Shown here: in pieces, positions 48,220-58,283 of the stretch
How positions within the stretch are numbered: the stretch's first letter is position 1
Layout of the letters: each line of letters starts with the position of its first letter
Source of the DNA: Lytechinus variegatus
Taxonomy: Eukaryota; Echinodermata; Echinoidea; Temnopleuroida; Toxopneustidae
DNA length: 64,000 nt
Assembly (NCBI RefSeq): GCF_018143015.1
Contig: NC_054743.1
Coordinates: 42,612,922-42,676,921 of the forward strand
Reading direction: 5' to 3'
Notes under the pieces: model-generated
Told to the model about the DNA's origin: nothing
What the model saw: only the letters and a program-made list of their open reading frames with translations
Database searches by the model: none
Program-made: the position numbers and the translations under genes

Positions 48220-48330
48220 ACCACAGTGTGTAACACAGTGTGTACCACAGTGTGTACCACAGTGTGTACCACAGTGTGTAACACAGTGTGTACCACAGTG
48301 TGTTCACAGCGTGTACCACATGTGTTTAAT
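48196..48330. repeat. Left array I: 12-bp CACAGTGTGTAC units
   Basis: About nine to ten units alternating CCACAGTGTGTA and ACACAGTGTGTA. Both the plus frames that stay open through it (Thr/Val/Cys-rich, Gln/Cys/Val/Pro-rich) are products of the repeat. Confidence 0.9.
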
Positions 48331-48470
48331 ATATTATTTTGGGACGTGTGGTAACACTGTGTTTACAACACTGTGTAACACAGTGTTGCCACACAGTCGC
48401 CACACAGTCCGAAACACATATTAAACACACTGTGTACCACACGTTTATAACCACATAGTCCTTTACACTG

Positions 48471-48872
48471 TGGCATTCACCACATAGTCAACCACACTAT
48501 GACATACACCACATAGTCCACCACACTATGACATACACCACATAGTCCACCACACTATGACATCAACCACATAGTCCACCACACTATGACATATACCACA
48601 CAGTCCACCACACTATGACATATACCACAGAGTCCACCACACTATGACATGCACCACATAGTCCACCACACTATGACATATACCACATAGTCCACCACAC
48701 TATGACATATACCACATAGTCCACCACACTATGACATATACCACAGAGTCCACCACACTATGACATATACCACAGAGTCCACCACACTATGACATACACC
48801 ACATAGTCCACCACACTATGACATACACCACATAGTCCCCCACACTATGACATACACCACATAGTCCCCCAC
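48471..48872. repeat. Left array II: 29-bp units, about 13 copies
   Basis: Consensus CACATAGTCCACCACACTAT followed by GACATACAC. Thirteen copies keep ACTATGACA; the fourteenth is degenerate. Variation is limited to a few positions (ATAC/ACAC, CATAG/CAGAG). Each unit carries CATAGT and its inverse ACTATG, so single strands can pair within and between units. Confidence 0.95.
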
Positions 48873-49281
48873 ACTAAGGTGCTCATCTTACTGTGATGTC
48901 TACCACAGTCCACCACACGGACATTGACTACACAGTCCACCACACTGTGGTATGCATGTGCCACTAGCTCGTTTACCACATGCAGTCCACTACATACCCA
49001 TGCAGCACATACCATGTAGACCACTGCAACACAGGCCAACTGGAACGAAGCACAGTGTCCTGCAATCTTGACCACAAAAGTATACCATCATTGCCAATTA
49101 GTGCTGATCTCAATAGGAGTGGAAGCTAATAATAGTGTCACCAATTCAAATCAAATTTTAGAATATATCTTTCATCATTTTGCATACCCACTTGTAAAAA
49201 AAAAAAAAAAAATCAACACTAAAAACTTCCATCCTCCTGATCACAACAAAATTGATTTGAGAATTTGTCTGTTGTCACTGG

Positions 49282-49355
49282 CTATAGGTACTTGGGTGGT
49301 TGTATCATGGTAGACACTGTGCTTTGGTCCCAATCTGAAGAGTAGGGAGAGCAAT
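49282..49355 (-). CDS. Possible additional 3' exon of the Lys/Arg-rich gene
   Basis: An excellent acceptor (CTTGTGTCTTGTAG after a long pyrimidine tract) opens this exon. Joined in phase 1 to the 54397-54472 exon it would read CSPYSSDWDQSTVSTMIQPP then KYL and stop at 49282. Joined in phase 0 to a CAG|GTTTAA donor inside the 51816-51928 exon it would read IALPTLQIGTKAQCLP and stop at 49305. Either is possible; transcript data would be needed to choose. Confidence 0.35.
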
Positions 49356-49589
49356 CTACAAGACACAAGAAAATATAATTAGAAATAAAAAATGAAAAAA
49401 TTCATTTTGTTCAGTTTAATAAACAGTAATATAATAAAAGCAACATGAAAATAACTGGGTCATAAATACAAGCACTGTGAATACAAACATGAATTTTTCT
49501 CCTCGATTTTCACAAGTAAACATACGTTGTGGAATGAAATTGTTTGGGAAAACAAGCCTGGTATGAAATATTTCTTAAATGTAAACATA

Positions 49590-50134
49590 TTAACGGGGTA
49601 CTCCAGGCTGACATAATACAATTTTAACAAATAAAGTAAAAGGAGACAAATAAAATACTGCAAATTTCATCAAAATCTGACAAGGATGACAAAGTCATTA
49701 CATTTTTAACTTTTGCATTACTAGGGCAAAACAGTGCTATGCATGTCTTCATGAATATGCAATGAGCAAGCTGATGATATCCCCACGTAATCTTTTGTAT
49801 TTTATTTCAAAAAATTATATTTAGTCAAATTTTGTCACCAGATATAATAAAAAAATGGGATTGACAACTGATTTAGTTTGTAAGAAAATCATTGTGCCAA
49901 CTTATTTTGTTACAAGGGAGACATGTTGTGTACACATGTAGGAAAATGACATGACATCATTAGTCAACCTATTGCACATTCATGATGACTTGCATATGAC
50001 TATTTTCACAAAATAATGCTAAGCTTGAAATACTATAACTTCGCTATTTGCTATCAGATTTTCAGCGTTTTGCTCGGTGGATTTTACTATATTTATTTTG
50101 ATATGATTATTTTCAGCCTGGAGTACCCCTTTAA
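49590..50134. mobile_element. TTAA-type MITE, GGGGTACTCC family (intact copy)
   Basis: TTAACGGGGTACTCCAGGCT at the left and AGCCTGGAGTACCCCTTTAA at the right, TTAA at both edges. It shares inner phrases such as ATCAAAATCTGACAAGGATG with the TCCACCCC family, suggesting related non-autonomous families. Further family members are at 36397-36888 and, truncated, 63840-64000. Confidence 0.85.
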
Positions 50135-50300
50135 GGTATCTAACATTTATGAGTCTATATTCTGACAAATTTATCGTTGAGGTTGTTCTTTCATTCAAAT
50201 GCAAGTATCTTCATTCGAAACAAGACTTGCAAGGTTACAAGTGATGAAAACACCGAACTAAAATAACCTGTTTAAAAGAAAAGGTTACTTGAAAAAAAAA

Positions 50301-51270
50301 ACAAGTGGAACGCCTCTGACAGTCTCGCCTGTGTCACGCAATTCAATATAGCAACAATGCTGACTTTGAATAAAAAACAGTGATACTTGATTACCCTAAT
50401 GTTCAAGTTTACTTTCAAAGTTATGAAGACATTTCCAAAATTATTACCAACATAGTCAAAGTTCTTTGACGCTAAATGACATTTGACCTTAATCATTTGA
50501 CTAAAAACTAGTGCAAGACTATCAATGATACTTGATTACCCTTATATCCAAGTTTCATGAACCAGATCCATAAACTTTCAAAGTTATGACATTTAAAAAA
50601 ATATCTCGAGCATGCATGGTCACAGTTCATTGACCCTAAGTGACCTTTGACCTTAATCATGTGACCTAAAACTCATGCAAGATGATAAGTGAAACTTAAA
50701 TACTCATGTCCAATTTTCCTGAACTAGGTCGATAAAATTCCAAAGTTAAGATGACATCTCAAAAACTTTGGTTAAGATTTTGATAACCAAACATGGTCAA
50801 ATTTTATTGACCATAAATGACCATTGGCCTTGACAATGTGACCTGAAACTCATTGTCAGTGGTACTTGATTACCCTTATGTTCAAGTTCATGAAATAGGA
50901 TCATGATGATGACACTTAAAAAAATTAACAGTTCAGATTTCAGTGCTGTGACCTTTGACTTTGATCATGTGACCTGACAGGCTGACACTAATGTAAGATT
51001 ATCAGCAACTTTTGTACAAGTTTCATAAAATAGGCCCTTATATTTTTAAAGTTATGACATAAAAAAAAAATTAGACCCTAAATGACCTTGATCATGCAAC
51101 CTGGACACTCATGCAAGATGGTCAGTGATACTTAGTTACACTTATGTCCAAGTTTCATGAACTAGGCCCATATACTTCCTAAGTTATGACGACATTTCAA
51201 AAACTTAACCTTAGTTAAGATTTCAATGTTGACGACGACGCCGCCGTAGTCGGAAAAGCAACGCCTACAC
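50301..51270 (+). repeat. Dispersed complex repeat, copy 2 (expanded middle)
   Basis: Starts like the copy at 37904 (ACAAGTGGAACGCCTCTGAC) and ends GACGACGACGCCGCCGTAGT then CGGAAAAGCAACGCC. The middle holds about five units of roughly 150-190 bp, each with TGACCTTTGACC-, CATGTGACCT-, AAGTTTCATGAA- and AAAGTTATGA-like phrases, against about two in the other copy. Confidence 0.75.
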
Positions 51271-51815
51271 ATGTAGTAAAGCAAATCCCTACCATCACAG
51301 AGAGTTGTGAAATTTCGAAACAGGAAGAAGTAACCAACATTTATTTTTCAAAAATAAGAACACTTTGCATATATTTTGCCTTTTCACACCTATAGACAAA
51401 TATCAGAAAAATATGAACAAGAGCCAAAAAATGTCCACAAATCTCTTGCATGAAGTGCATATACTAGCGTCCATATAGCTGCATATAAGTATTCCTTTGT
51501 ATTAGTTGGAACTTGGAAACAGTATCAAACGGAAGGTACATGGCAAGAAAATGATTTGTCATAGTATAAATATAAAAATATATCAATCTGAGTTTGATGA
51601 ATAGCACAAGGTGATAAAGCAGGAGTTGGAATGTCATGATAAATTTTGAAAGCACACACTATATAAACCTGAGTTGGCTGTATTAGCAGACATGTCATAA
51701 TACATGAAAGACATTTTCGTGTAATATATACCCATGATCAGAATAAAATGGGTTTTTTAATGACTTGTATGAGGCAATATTAAGGCTTATTTCCAAACAA
51801 AAAAAGGTATCACAG

Positions 51816-51928
51816 TTAAACCTGCTTTTCTGCACGTCTTCGAGATGAACGGACATCTTTCAGCTTCTGGCCCATGCGTGCACGTACTTGGCCCATGGAA
51901 GTGCAGGGAAATTTGCTTGTTGTGTGTG
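51816..51928 (-). CDS. Lys/Arg-rich gene, candidate last exon
   Basis: Acceptor TTTTCTTATTTTCAG precedes CACACACAACAAGC. It reads HTTSKFPCTSMGQVRARMGQ then KLKDVRSSRRRAEKQV and TAA. The acceptor and first bases of the exon lie in a 58-bp tandem duplication, so two equivalent acceptors exist 58 bp apart. Confidence 0.5.
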
Positions 51929-54900
51929 CTGAAAATAAGAAAATGAAAGGACACAAAAATTGGCAAGATCATGCTTGTTGTGTGTGCTGAAAATAAGAAA
52001 ATGAAAGGACACAAAATTTGGAAAGATCATGTAGATGAAATTTCTCGTAAGATATCCTGTGTCATAGGAATATTGAGTAGAATTAGATATATTTTACCAA
52101 TGTCAGTTCTCCTGAAATTATATAATGCTATGATCTTGCCGCAGTTGAGTTATTGTAACATCATATGGGGAAATTGTCCAAAATACTTATTACAGAGGTT
52201 ATATTTGTTGCAGAAACGTGCTATTAGAATAATAACAAAGTCATCATACCTTGCCCATACAAACATAATTTTTTAAAATCTCAATATATTAACAATATTT
52301 GACCTGAATGTGTACTGCGTTGCAATATTTATGTATCAGTATTTTAAAAATGTTTTGCCTGAATGTTTTAATGATTTATTTATTTTTCAAAGGGCAGTCA
52401 ATAAATATGCAACAAGAAACTATAATGATCTATACTTGCCAAAGTACAAATATGATTTTTCTCGTTCCATTATTAATTATAGAGGACCTATTATTTGGAA
52501 TAATTTGAAATCAGAACAGAAATCTTATCAGTCAATGTCTCTTTTTAAAAGACAATACAAATCATATCTTATTAATCAATCGTTCATTAAATAGACTTTC
52601 AGTTGCCTGTTTTTTTTTTTTTTTTTTTTTTTTTCCCTTTTGTATTTGGTGTATACTTTATTTATTTATTGTTATGTTATGTTCGGGGACTAGCCTTGAT
52701 AGGCCTTTGGCCTTTGCTGGTCCCCTGCATCCGGTACTTGTATGTTGTGCTTTCATTTGTTGTAATTGTTATCTCTAAAATTGTATTTTGCTTTTTTATC
52801 CCTTTGCCTCTTTATAATACTTGTAAATATTGTTTTATCATGTTAAATGTATGATTTTATCTTGGATGCAATAAAAGGCCATATCGGCCAATCAATCAAT
52901 CAAAAAAACTGGCTCAAAGTCTCAAACTTTTATCAAAGACTCTACATCATTTATAAATATTAATTAAAGCCAAGTCAAGTTCCGTCTGTTTGTGACTGTT
53001 GGTTACTCAGCTGCAGTGGAGTATCTAAGAGTCACAAACATAACAAAAAACCATGCATACCCATGAAACAGGATTATAATATTAGGGGCAGATAAGTTAA
53101 AGCAAGAAAATCAAGATTTCAGGCTCGGTAATCTTATTTCTATAGTCCTGCTTGATTGAAAATATCTTATGAAATGACAAGGAAGTGACTTAAAGGAAAT
53201 TAAGTTCTTAAACTGGTTGATTGTCTAAGCCTTTGACTCTAATTTCTAATTTCTTTGGTCTGCCGTTCTGGAAGAAATTGTACTGGTGACAGGCAGCATC
53301 GTTGTAAAATGTAAAATGACAAGACATTTGTGAAGATCAATCACTTACTTAAAAAATTAAAATGTTTTCTATGGTTACGTAGATTCAAATCAAAGTCGGT
53401 GTCCTTTTCCTCCTTTTTCTGTTCGTTTGTTTTTGTTTCCACATCAAAACTTATTTTCACGGTAGATTACCATTTGGAGAGACTGTGCTATTCTACATGT
53501 AGTACATGTAGTTTCTCTTTCAGGGAGATTCACCCTAACCCTCCGCCTTGAAATTATTGACGAGCTTGGTAATATGAGAAATTACAGGGCATCTTCCTAT
53601 TTACAGTAATTGTGATATTCTGAATTCATTTGTAGATTCACGCAGAGACAATCATTCTTGGCAAAATACACAAGAAAATGTAAAAGCTATCAAAGGGGAA
53701 GTTCACCCTGATGAATAATTGGTTGTAATAAGAAGCAAAAAAAAATTGAGAAATATATCAGTGAAGGTTTGATAAATATCATTAAAGAACAGAGATTTTT
53801 TTTAAATATGATTTTATGACATCACAGACGATATGAATTGCCCAAAATGCCATTTTTTCAAAAATTGAAAGTGATTTCTTTATTTTTGCGGTGGATATAT
53901 CATCAGACACATCATTTCATAGCCCCTTCTACTAGAATTTACCATAACGCAAATCTGTGTGTGAGACAGTGTTATTTGTGAATGTTGATATGCCAGGGCT
54001 AGCAATGGAAATTCATCCGTTTAGAGTGCCAATATCCTACAATGATATACCAAGAAAGTCAGAAAAAAACTTTAACATTTAAAAAAATCACCAATTTAAT
54101 GAAAAAGCATGTCCGGAAAACATAACTCTCATCTCATATAGATGTATGTCCTGAAAGAGCATCTACTCCATCATAATTTCAGATACCATTTTTATGTGGT
54201 ATATGTTTAACCTTCGATAATTAAGAGGTATTCTTTGTTGTGATGTAAAATTCTATTTGCACCAAAAGCATGAATGCAATGCTCTGGAGAAGATACTCTT
54301 TCTGGACATATGAGAATTTTGTTTTCTGGTAATGATTTTTCATTTAATTTAATTGGCCACAGAATCTTGCCGTAAATAATAAACTTTTAAACTGACCTTC
54401 ATGGTTCCGCTGGTCTTCAGTCTTTTTCTTCTTTAGAAGCTCTGCCATAGCAGATCTGTCAGCTTTCCCAACCTGCAACCAAAAATGGAAATAAAATATG
54501 AACACATATGGAATATGTTTAGAATTTTTAAAAATTAAAATTTAATTGAGCCCCCCCCCCCCCCGCTCAACATTTTTCAAGACCATTCAGCTGCGATTTT
54601 TTGGGGTGACCGCGCCGCGCCACTCACATTTAAGTCTCGCATATCTTCTGAGTTCAAATTTGCGACACCTGGGTACGCGGTCATGTGCAAATCCAATGCA
54701 ATTCTGTATCTAGACTAGGAATCCAGACAAAATTCATAAGTGTATCATTATTTTTAGTTTTTCTAATGAATTTTCTTTTATTGAAGTAGTACCACCAATA
54801 CTTTCCAATTCCATCAATTTTTTTTTCAAGTAGAAATTTAAGAGCAATTTTTTAATCACCACTGGCAGCGATATCAAGTTATGTAGAAGTCATTTTTTTT

Positions 54901-57900
54901 GCAAATCACAGAATAAAGTCTGGCCTGCTTCAGGTAAACACTTATCACTTTGGAATTTCCTGGCTAGTAGGCTTCAAAATTTCCTGATCCATGCACGTCT
55001 TTAAAATTTAAGTTGAATGTAAAGTTTCAACGTACCCTCTTTCTCACATCTTTTTTTTGAGGTTGAAGCCTCATCCTCCATGTCCTCATCTGTGGCATCA
55101 GACTCATCCATAGCCTCATCTACTCTGGTTGCGGTGTTTAGGAACTCCTTCTCTTTCTTTAGTACATCAGCTTTTTTTCTGTAAGGGACAGGCACATTAA
55201 GGACAGACATAAATAATCAGAGTAATTTCAAAGAGCCATTTATGAAATGCATTGTAAAAATGGAGTTTTAGCATTATTAGATTTATTACTACAGAGTACA
55301 GACAAGTTATCAAATCAGAATTCAGACACCAGTTTTTAAGTTATAGACGTAAATAATTTTATTCTGTACACACAAACTATTTTGAGTTGTAGACATATTT
55401 TTCAGTAGATCTAAATAACATAATTATTATTTAAAAACTAGTAAGAATCTTTCACATCATTAAATTTGCCCCCAAATTGTTAATTAGCAGATGTAATGCT
55501 AATCCAGTCTAGCCAGGAGGCTTCTAGAGAGTAAAAATCATTTACTAACATAACTTATTCTCACACGAAGCCAGGGCTTCTATTGTATACATGTGCATGT
55601 AGGCAGCCAAAACCTGAAACTTTTGCCCCCGAGATTTCTACTTTCTCTCTAAAAAGATCTAGCCTTAAATCATGTACCTGGGATACAACTTCATTTCCGA
55701 CATTTCTATGCTATGGATTTTATTTTTAGACAAGAATTCATTAAAAAAAATGACAAAAAAATCATGAAAAGAAGAGACTTGCCCGATGTTTACACCGCCA
55801 TCTTGTTTTCTATTGTTCTTCACCCACGATACGGACGCTTGAGTCGAGTAACGTGGTGAGAGTAGCCAGGCGGCTTCTAGAGAGTAAAAATCATTTACTA
55901 ACGTAAGGTTACTCTCATACGAAGCCAGGTCTTCCTTCTCATAGACGCGTGCGTCGGGTAACGTTGGCGAAGAACAATAGGAAGTAAGATCGGGCAATTC
56001 TCTTCCGTCTTTTCACAATATTTCTCTCATTTTTTTGATGAATTCTTGTTAAAAAATAACGAGAGCGTAGAAATGTCGGAAATGAAGTTTTTTCAATATA
56101 CATGATTTAGGGCTAGATCTTTTCTATTAAGGAAAGTAGAAATCTCGGGGGTGAAAGTTTCAGGTTTTGGCTTCCGTCGTGTGGGTCAATGAGAAGGAAG
56201 ACCTGGCTTCGGATGAGAGTAACCTTACGTTAGTAACTGATTTTTACTCTCTAGAACTAGAAGCCGCCTGGCTACAATGTAGGTGAGAGTAAGGCCGTGT
56301 TTATGCTTCCACTTTTCAAGCCAGAATCAGCGTTTCCAAACGTGATTAGTCCAAAACACTGTTGCGTCCATGCTTACTTTCAGTTAAACGCTGTTTCAAA
56401 ACGCCAATCGTAAACTCACAAAAATGTGCATTTGTAAACGTCGTTTGACCAGAATCAGGCTTTCTGGGGAAGTATAAACAGAACCACGATCGTAAACGTG
56501 TTTAAATGACGTCATTTGGTACATGCTTCCGGTGAGATGAAAATCCGCGGACAAATACAGTCGTATTGCTCCTTGTTATCTCTACGTAAAAACAATAATC
56601 GGAAACCCCCCCCCCCCCAAAAAAAAAGGCGCGCCCAATTTGACCTCGCTTTACAAGATCATGATTTGCTATGAAAAGTTAAGCATAAACAGCACTCCCA
56701 GAACCACGTTTACGATCGGCGTTTTGAATCGACGTTTGAAATCGCTGATTCTGTCCTCGCAATGGAAGCATAAACACACCCTAAGATACGTTAGTATTAG
56801 TCTTGAGGACACAATGATGATGATTTTTTTTATCATATACTTCTTCATCATTGACGTCTTGACACTCTCTCCATAGTGTCTTAAGTGAAGGACTAAAACA
56901 AAGATGGATTTCCCTAGAAAATCCATCTTTTTAAACCAAAATCACAAGAATTCTATTCATTCTTACACCTTCCTACGCCTAATGCGTAGGAAGTTTTAAA
57001 TACGTGGTTATTATATAAAAATATAAAACATGAAGATTTCTTACCTAACTGATGCCGCGTAGACCCCCCCCCCCCCTTCCACATGTAAACAACGGAAATA
57101 CAATACAATAGCGTCGACCCTTGAACCGCTTATGTATGACGTACTTCCGGAAAGCAATCCCGTCTTAACGAACAATTTAGAGATAAAAATTCTTATTAAA
57201 CAAATATTAAAATTTATTTTTTGATTATAAATAATTCATATTAATATATATAAATTATTTATGATCACGAAATAAATTTTAATATTTGTTGAATAAGAAT
57301 TTTTATCTCTAATTTCTATCTCTAAATTTTATATTTTTATATAATAATATTTAACACCTTCCTACGCATTAGGCGTAGGAAGGTGTAAGAATGAATAGAA
57401 TTAATAGAATTCTTGTGATTTTGGTTTAAAAAGATGGATTTTCTAGGGAAATCCATCTTTGTTTTGGTCCTTCGCTTAAGACACTATGGAGAGAGTGTCA
57501 AGACGTCAATGATGAAGAAGTAGATGACATATCTAAAAAAATCATCATCATTGACATTGCTTCCTCAAGACTCCGTTAGTATAGGCCTAGTATTAGTAAA
57601 TGATTTTTTACTCTTTAGAAGCCTCCTGGCTAGTAGAAAAGATGGAAAGAGCTTACGGCCGTGTTTATGTCGCCATCTTGATTTCTTTGTCTTTCGCTTG
57701 GCGACAGCACGCAAATCGCGTGATTCGTTATTTTATGAATTCTTCTTTAAAAATGAAATCAGTATCGCAGAAATGTTACACCCGGTAATCTACTTCACTT
57801 GGAAAATAAGTTGAACCGCATGACAGGTAGGCCTACATGTTTTACATGTTTTAGGGCTAGATTTAAAAATTAGAGGGAAAGTAGAAATCTCGGGGGCGAA

Positions 57901-58283
57901 AGTTTCAGGTTTTGTACCAGTGGCAGTACCGTACGTGGGTGAATAGCTCGTGATCCCAGGCGTCAGTGGGGAGTAACCCTACGACTGTGTAGAGCTAAAT
58001 TCATAGTAACCCAGGCCAGGGAACTCCCGCCCGCGTAGCGGGCGGGCAGGAGTTCCTTGGCCTGGGTTAAAATCATGACTTTCATTTCAGTTTCAGACGC
58101 CGCGCCTCCAGGCTAGTCATGCTAGTCGAGCACCACATAGCCTATAGATCTATATACATACGGACACGGTTCGACAATTACCCCTGGACAAAGGGAGAGC
58201 ATAAATAATTACATATTAGGTACAAATCAGGATATAATAATGTATTATTTACCACTGGCCACTAACACCTTGGCCTTCCACAT
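51816..58283 (-). CDS. Small Lys/Arg-rich protein gene of unknown family inside the 11.55-kb element
   Basis: Minus-strand exons 58253-58283 (candidate first exon), 55036-55178, 54397-54472 and 51816-51928 (stop at 51816). The last three give KKADVLKKEKEFLNTATRVD, an acidic DESDATDEDMEDEAS patch, then GKADRSAMAELLKKKKTEDQ and MGQVRARMGQKLKDVRSSRR to a basic C-terminus. An acidic patch followed by basic stretches resembles nucleolar or chromatin proteins, but I recognise no family. The 54397 and 51816 exons join in phase (G|CA) with good splice sites. The 55036 exon joins only if its run of eight A is seven, so one base is in doubt there. The first exon does not connect in phase without an intermediate exon. 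It could be a captured host gene or an element gene. Confidence 0.5.
51914..52029. repeat. 58-bp tandem duplication spanning a splice acceptor and the LINE start
   Basis: TGCTTGTTGTGTGTGCTGAA and the following 38 bases occur twice in tandem at 58-bp spacing, differing at very few positions (AAAAATTGGCAAG against AAAATTTGGAAAG). The duplicated unit contains the minus-strand acceptor of the gene's last exon and the plus-strand 5' breakpoint of the LINE. Confidence 0.95.
52005..52903 (+). mobile_element. 5'-truncated non-LTR retrotransposon (CR1/jockey-like LINE) with 3' UTR
   Basis: It encodes the C-terminal end of a LINE ORF2: IWKDHVDEISRKISCVIGIL, LYNAMILPQLSYCNIIWGNC and YLLQKRAIRIITKSSYLAHT, the post-catalytic thumb region of the reverse transcriptase. 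The frame breaks after 52276 and resumes as YQYFKNVLPECFNDLFIFQR and IINYRGPIIWNNLKSEQK to a stop near 52594. A run of about 24 T, a 3' UTR with GATAGGCCTTTGGCC, AATAAAAGG and a terminal (CAAT)n tail follow. 5' truncation and one frame break make it dead. It lies antisense in an intron of the Lys/Arg-rich gene. Confidence 0.85.
53693..53960. repeat. Fragment of a dispersed repeat beginning GGGGAAGTTCACCCTGAT
   Basis: The left end has the form of a MITE terminus and is followed by the TTTTATGACATCACAGACGA type of interior. No matching right terminus was found, so this is probably a truncated copy. Confidence 0.35.
54397..54472 (-). CDS. Lys/Arg-rich gene, internal exon
   Basis: Acceptor GGTTGCAG, donor GTCAGT. 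It reads VGKADRSAMAELLKKKKTED then QRNHE plus one base, phase 0 in and 1 out. The helical Lys-rich stretch fits a nucleic-acid-binding or coiled segment. Confidence 0.6.
55036..55178 (-). CDS. Lys/Arg-rich gene, internal exon with acidic patch
   Basis: Acceptor TGTCCCTTACAG, donor GTACGT. It reads KKADVLKKEKEFLNTATRVD then EAMDESDATDEDMEDEASTS. In an eight-A run near 55051-55058 the frame must shift by one to give KDVRKR and join the next exon in phase 0; as written it would run into a stop just after the junction. Homopolymer miscount or a real inactivating change are both possible. Confidence 0.55.
55505..56285. repeat. Large palindrome, outer unit
   Basis: Left arm (about 55520-55830: TTCTAGAGAGTAAAAATCAT, GCCCCCGAGATTTCTACTTT, GCCATCTTGTTTTC) faces an inverse right arm (about 55968-56280: AAGTAGAAATCTCGGGGGTG, GATTTTTACTCTCTAGAA). 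The centre (55830-55965) contains a third copy of the AGAGTAAAAATCATTTACTA edge. A fourth, single-arm copy is at 57590-57935. Confidence 0.8.
56292..56780. mobile_element. MITE with GGCCGTGTTTATGCTTCC ends
   Basis: GGCCGTGTTTATGCTTCC at the left and GGAAGCATAAACACACC at the right. The interior repeats AAACG-type words (AACGTGTTTA, AAACGTCGTTT, CACGTTTACGATCG). TAAG occurs at both edges, a possible target duplication. Confidence 0.75.
56785..57580. repeat. Large palindrome, middle unit, with hairpins in each arm
   Basis: Arms of about 205 bp (56785-56992 and 57352-57580) are near-perfect inverses: GACGTCTTGACACTCTCTCC against GGAGAGAGTGTCAAGACGTC, and so on. Each arm also contains its own short hairpins, CCTTCCTACGCCTAATGCGT-AGG and AGATGGATTTCCCTAG-AAAATCCATCT. 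The spacer carries a 13-C run and the inner palindrome at 57178-57312. Confidence 0.9.
57178..57312. repeat. Large palindrome, inner unit
   Basis: AGAGATAAAAATTCTTATTA and AACAAATATTAAAATTTATT at the left are mirrored by AATAAATTTTAATATTTGTT and GAATAAGAATTTTTATCTCT at the right, centred on an AT-only core near 57242. Confidence 0.9.
57590..57935. repeat. Single-arm copy of the outer palindrome unit
   Basis: TAGTAAATGATTTTTTACTC and TTTAGAAGCCTCCTGGCTAG at its left, GGGCTAGATTTAAAAATTAG and GAAAGTAGAAATCTCGGGGG at its right, in the orientation of the right arm of 55505-56285. Confidence 0.75.
58007..58069. repeat. GC-rich 63-bp hairpin
   Basis: TAACCCAGGCCAGGGAACTC and CCGCCCGC face GCGGGCGG and AGTTCCTTGGCCTGGGTTA, a loop of a few bases and one small bulge. 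It lies just left of the candidate first exon of the Lys/Arg-rich gene. Confidence 0.9.
58253..58283 (-). CDS. Candidate first coding exon of the Lys/Arg-rich gene
   Basis: ATG at 58283 followed by MWKAKVLVAS and one base to a donor-like G|GTAAAT. The sequence upstream (to about 58400) is GC- and CpG-richer than its surroundings and open in the same frame, as expected near a promoter. The link to the downstream exons is unproven, since the phases differ and an extra exon would be required. Confidence 0.3.

Noticed and set aside
48163-48424. Two overlapping plus-strand frames rich in Thr/Val/Cys and Gln/Cys/Val/Pro
   Set aside because: Both are translations of the 12-bp CACAGTGTGTAC array and change meaning with each repeat; not protein evidence.
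55665-55997. Minus-strand 110-codon open frame containing DLASYESNLTLVNDFYSLEA
   Set aside because: It lies wholly in the palindromic repeat, and the same sequence in the other arm is not maintained as coding.
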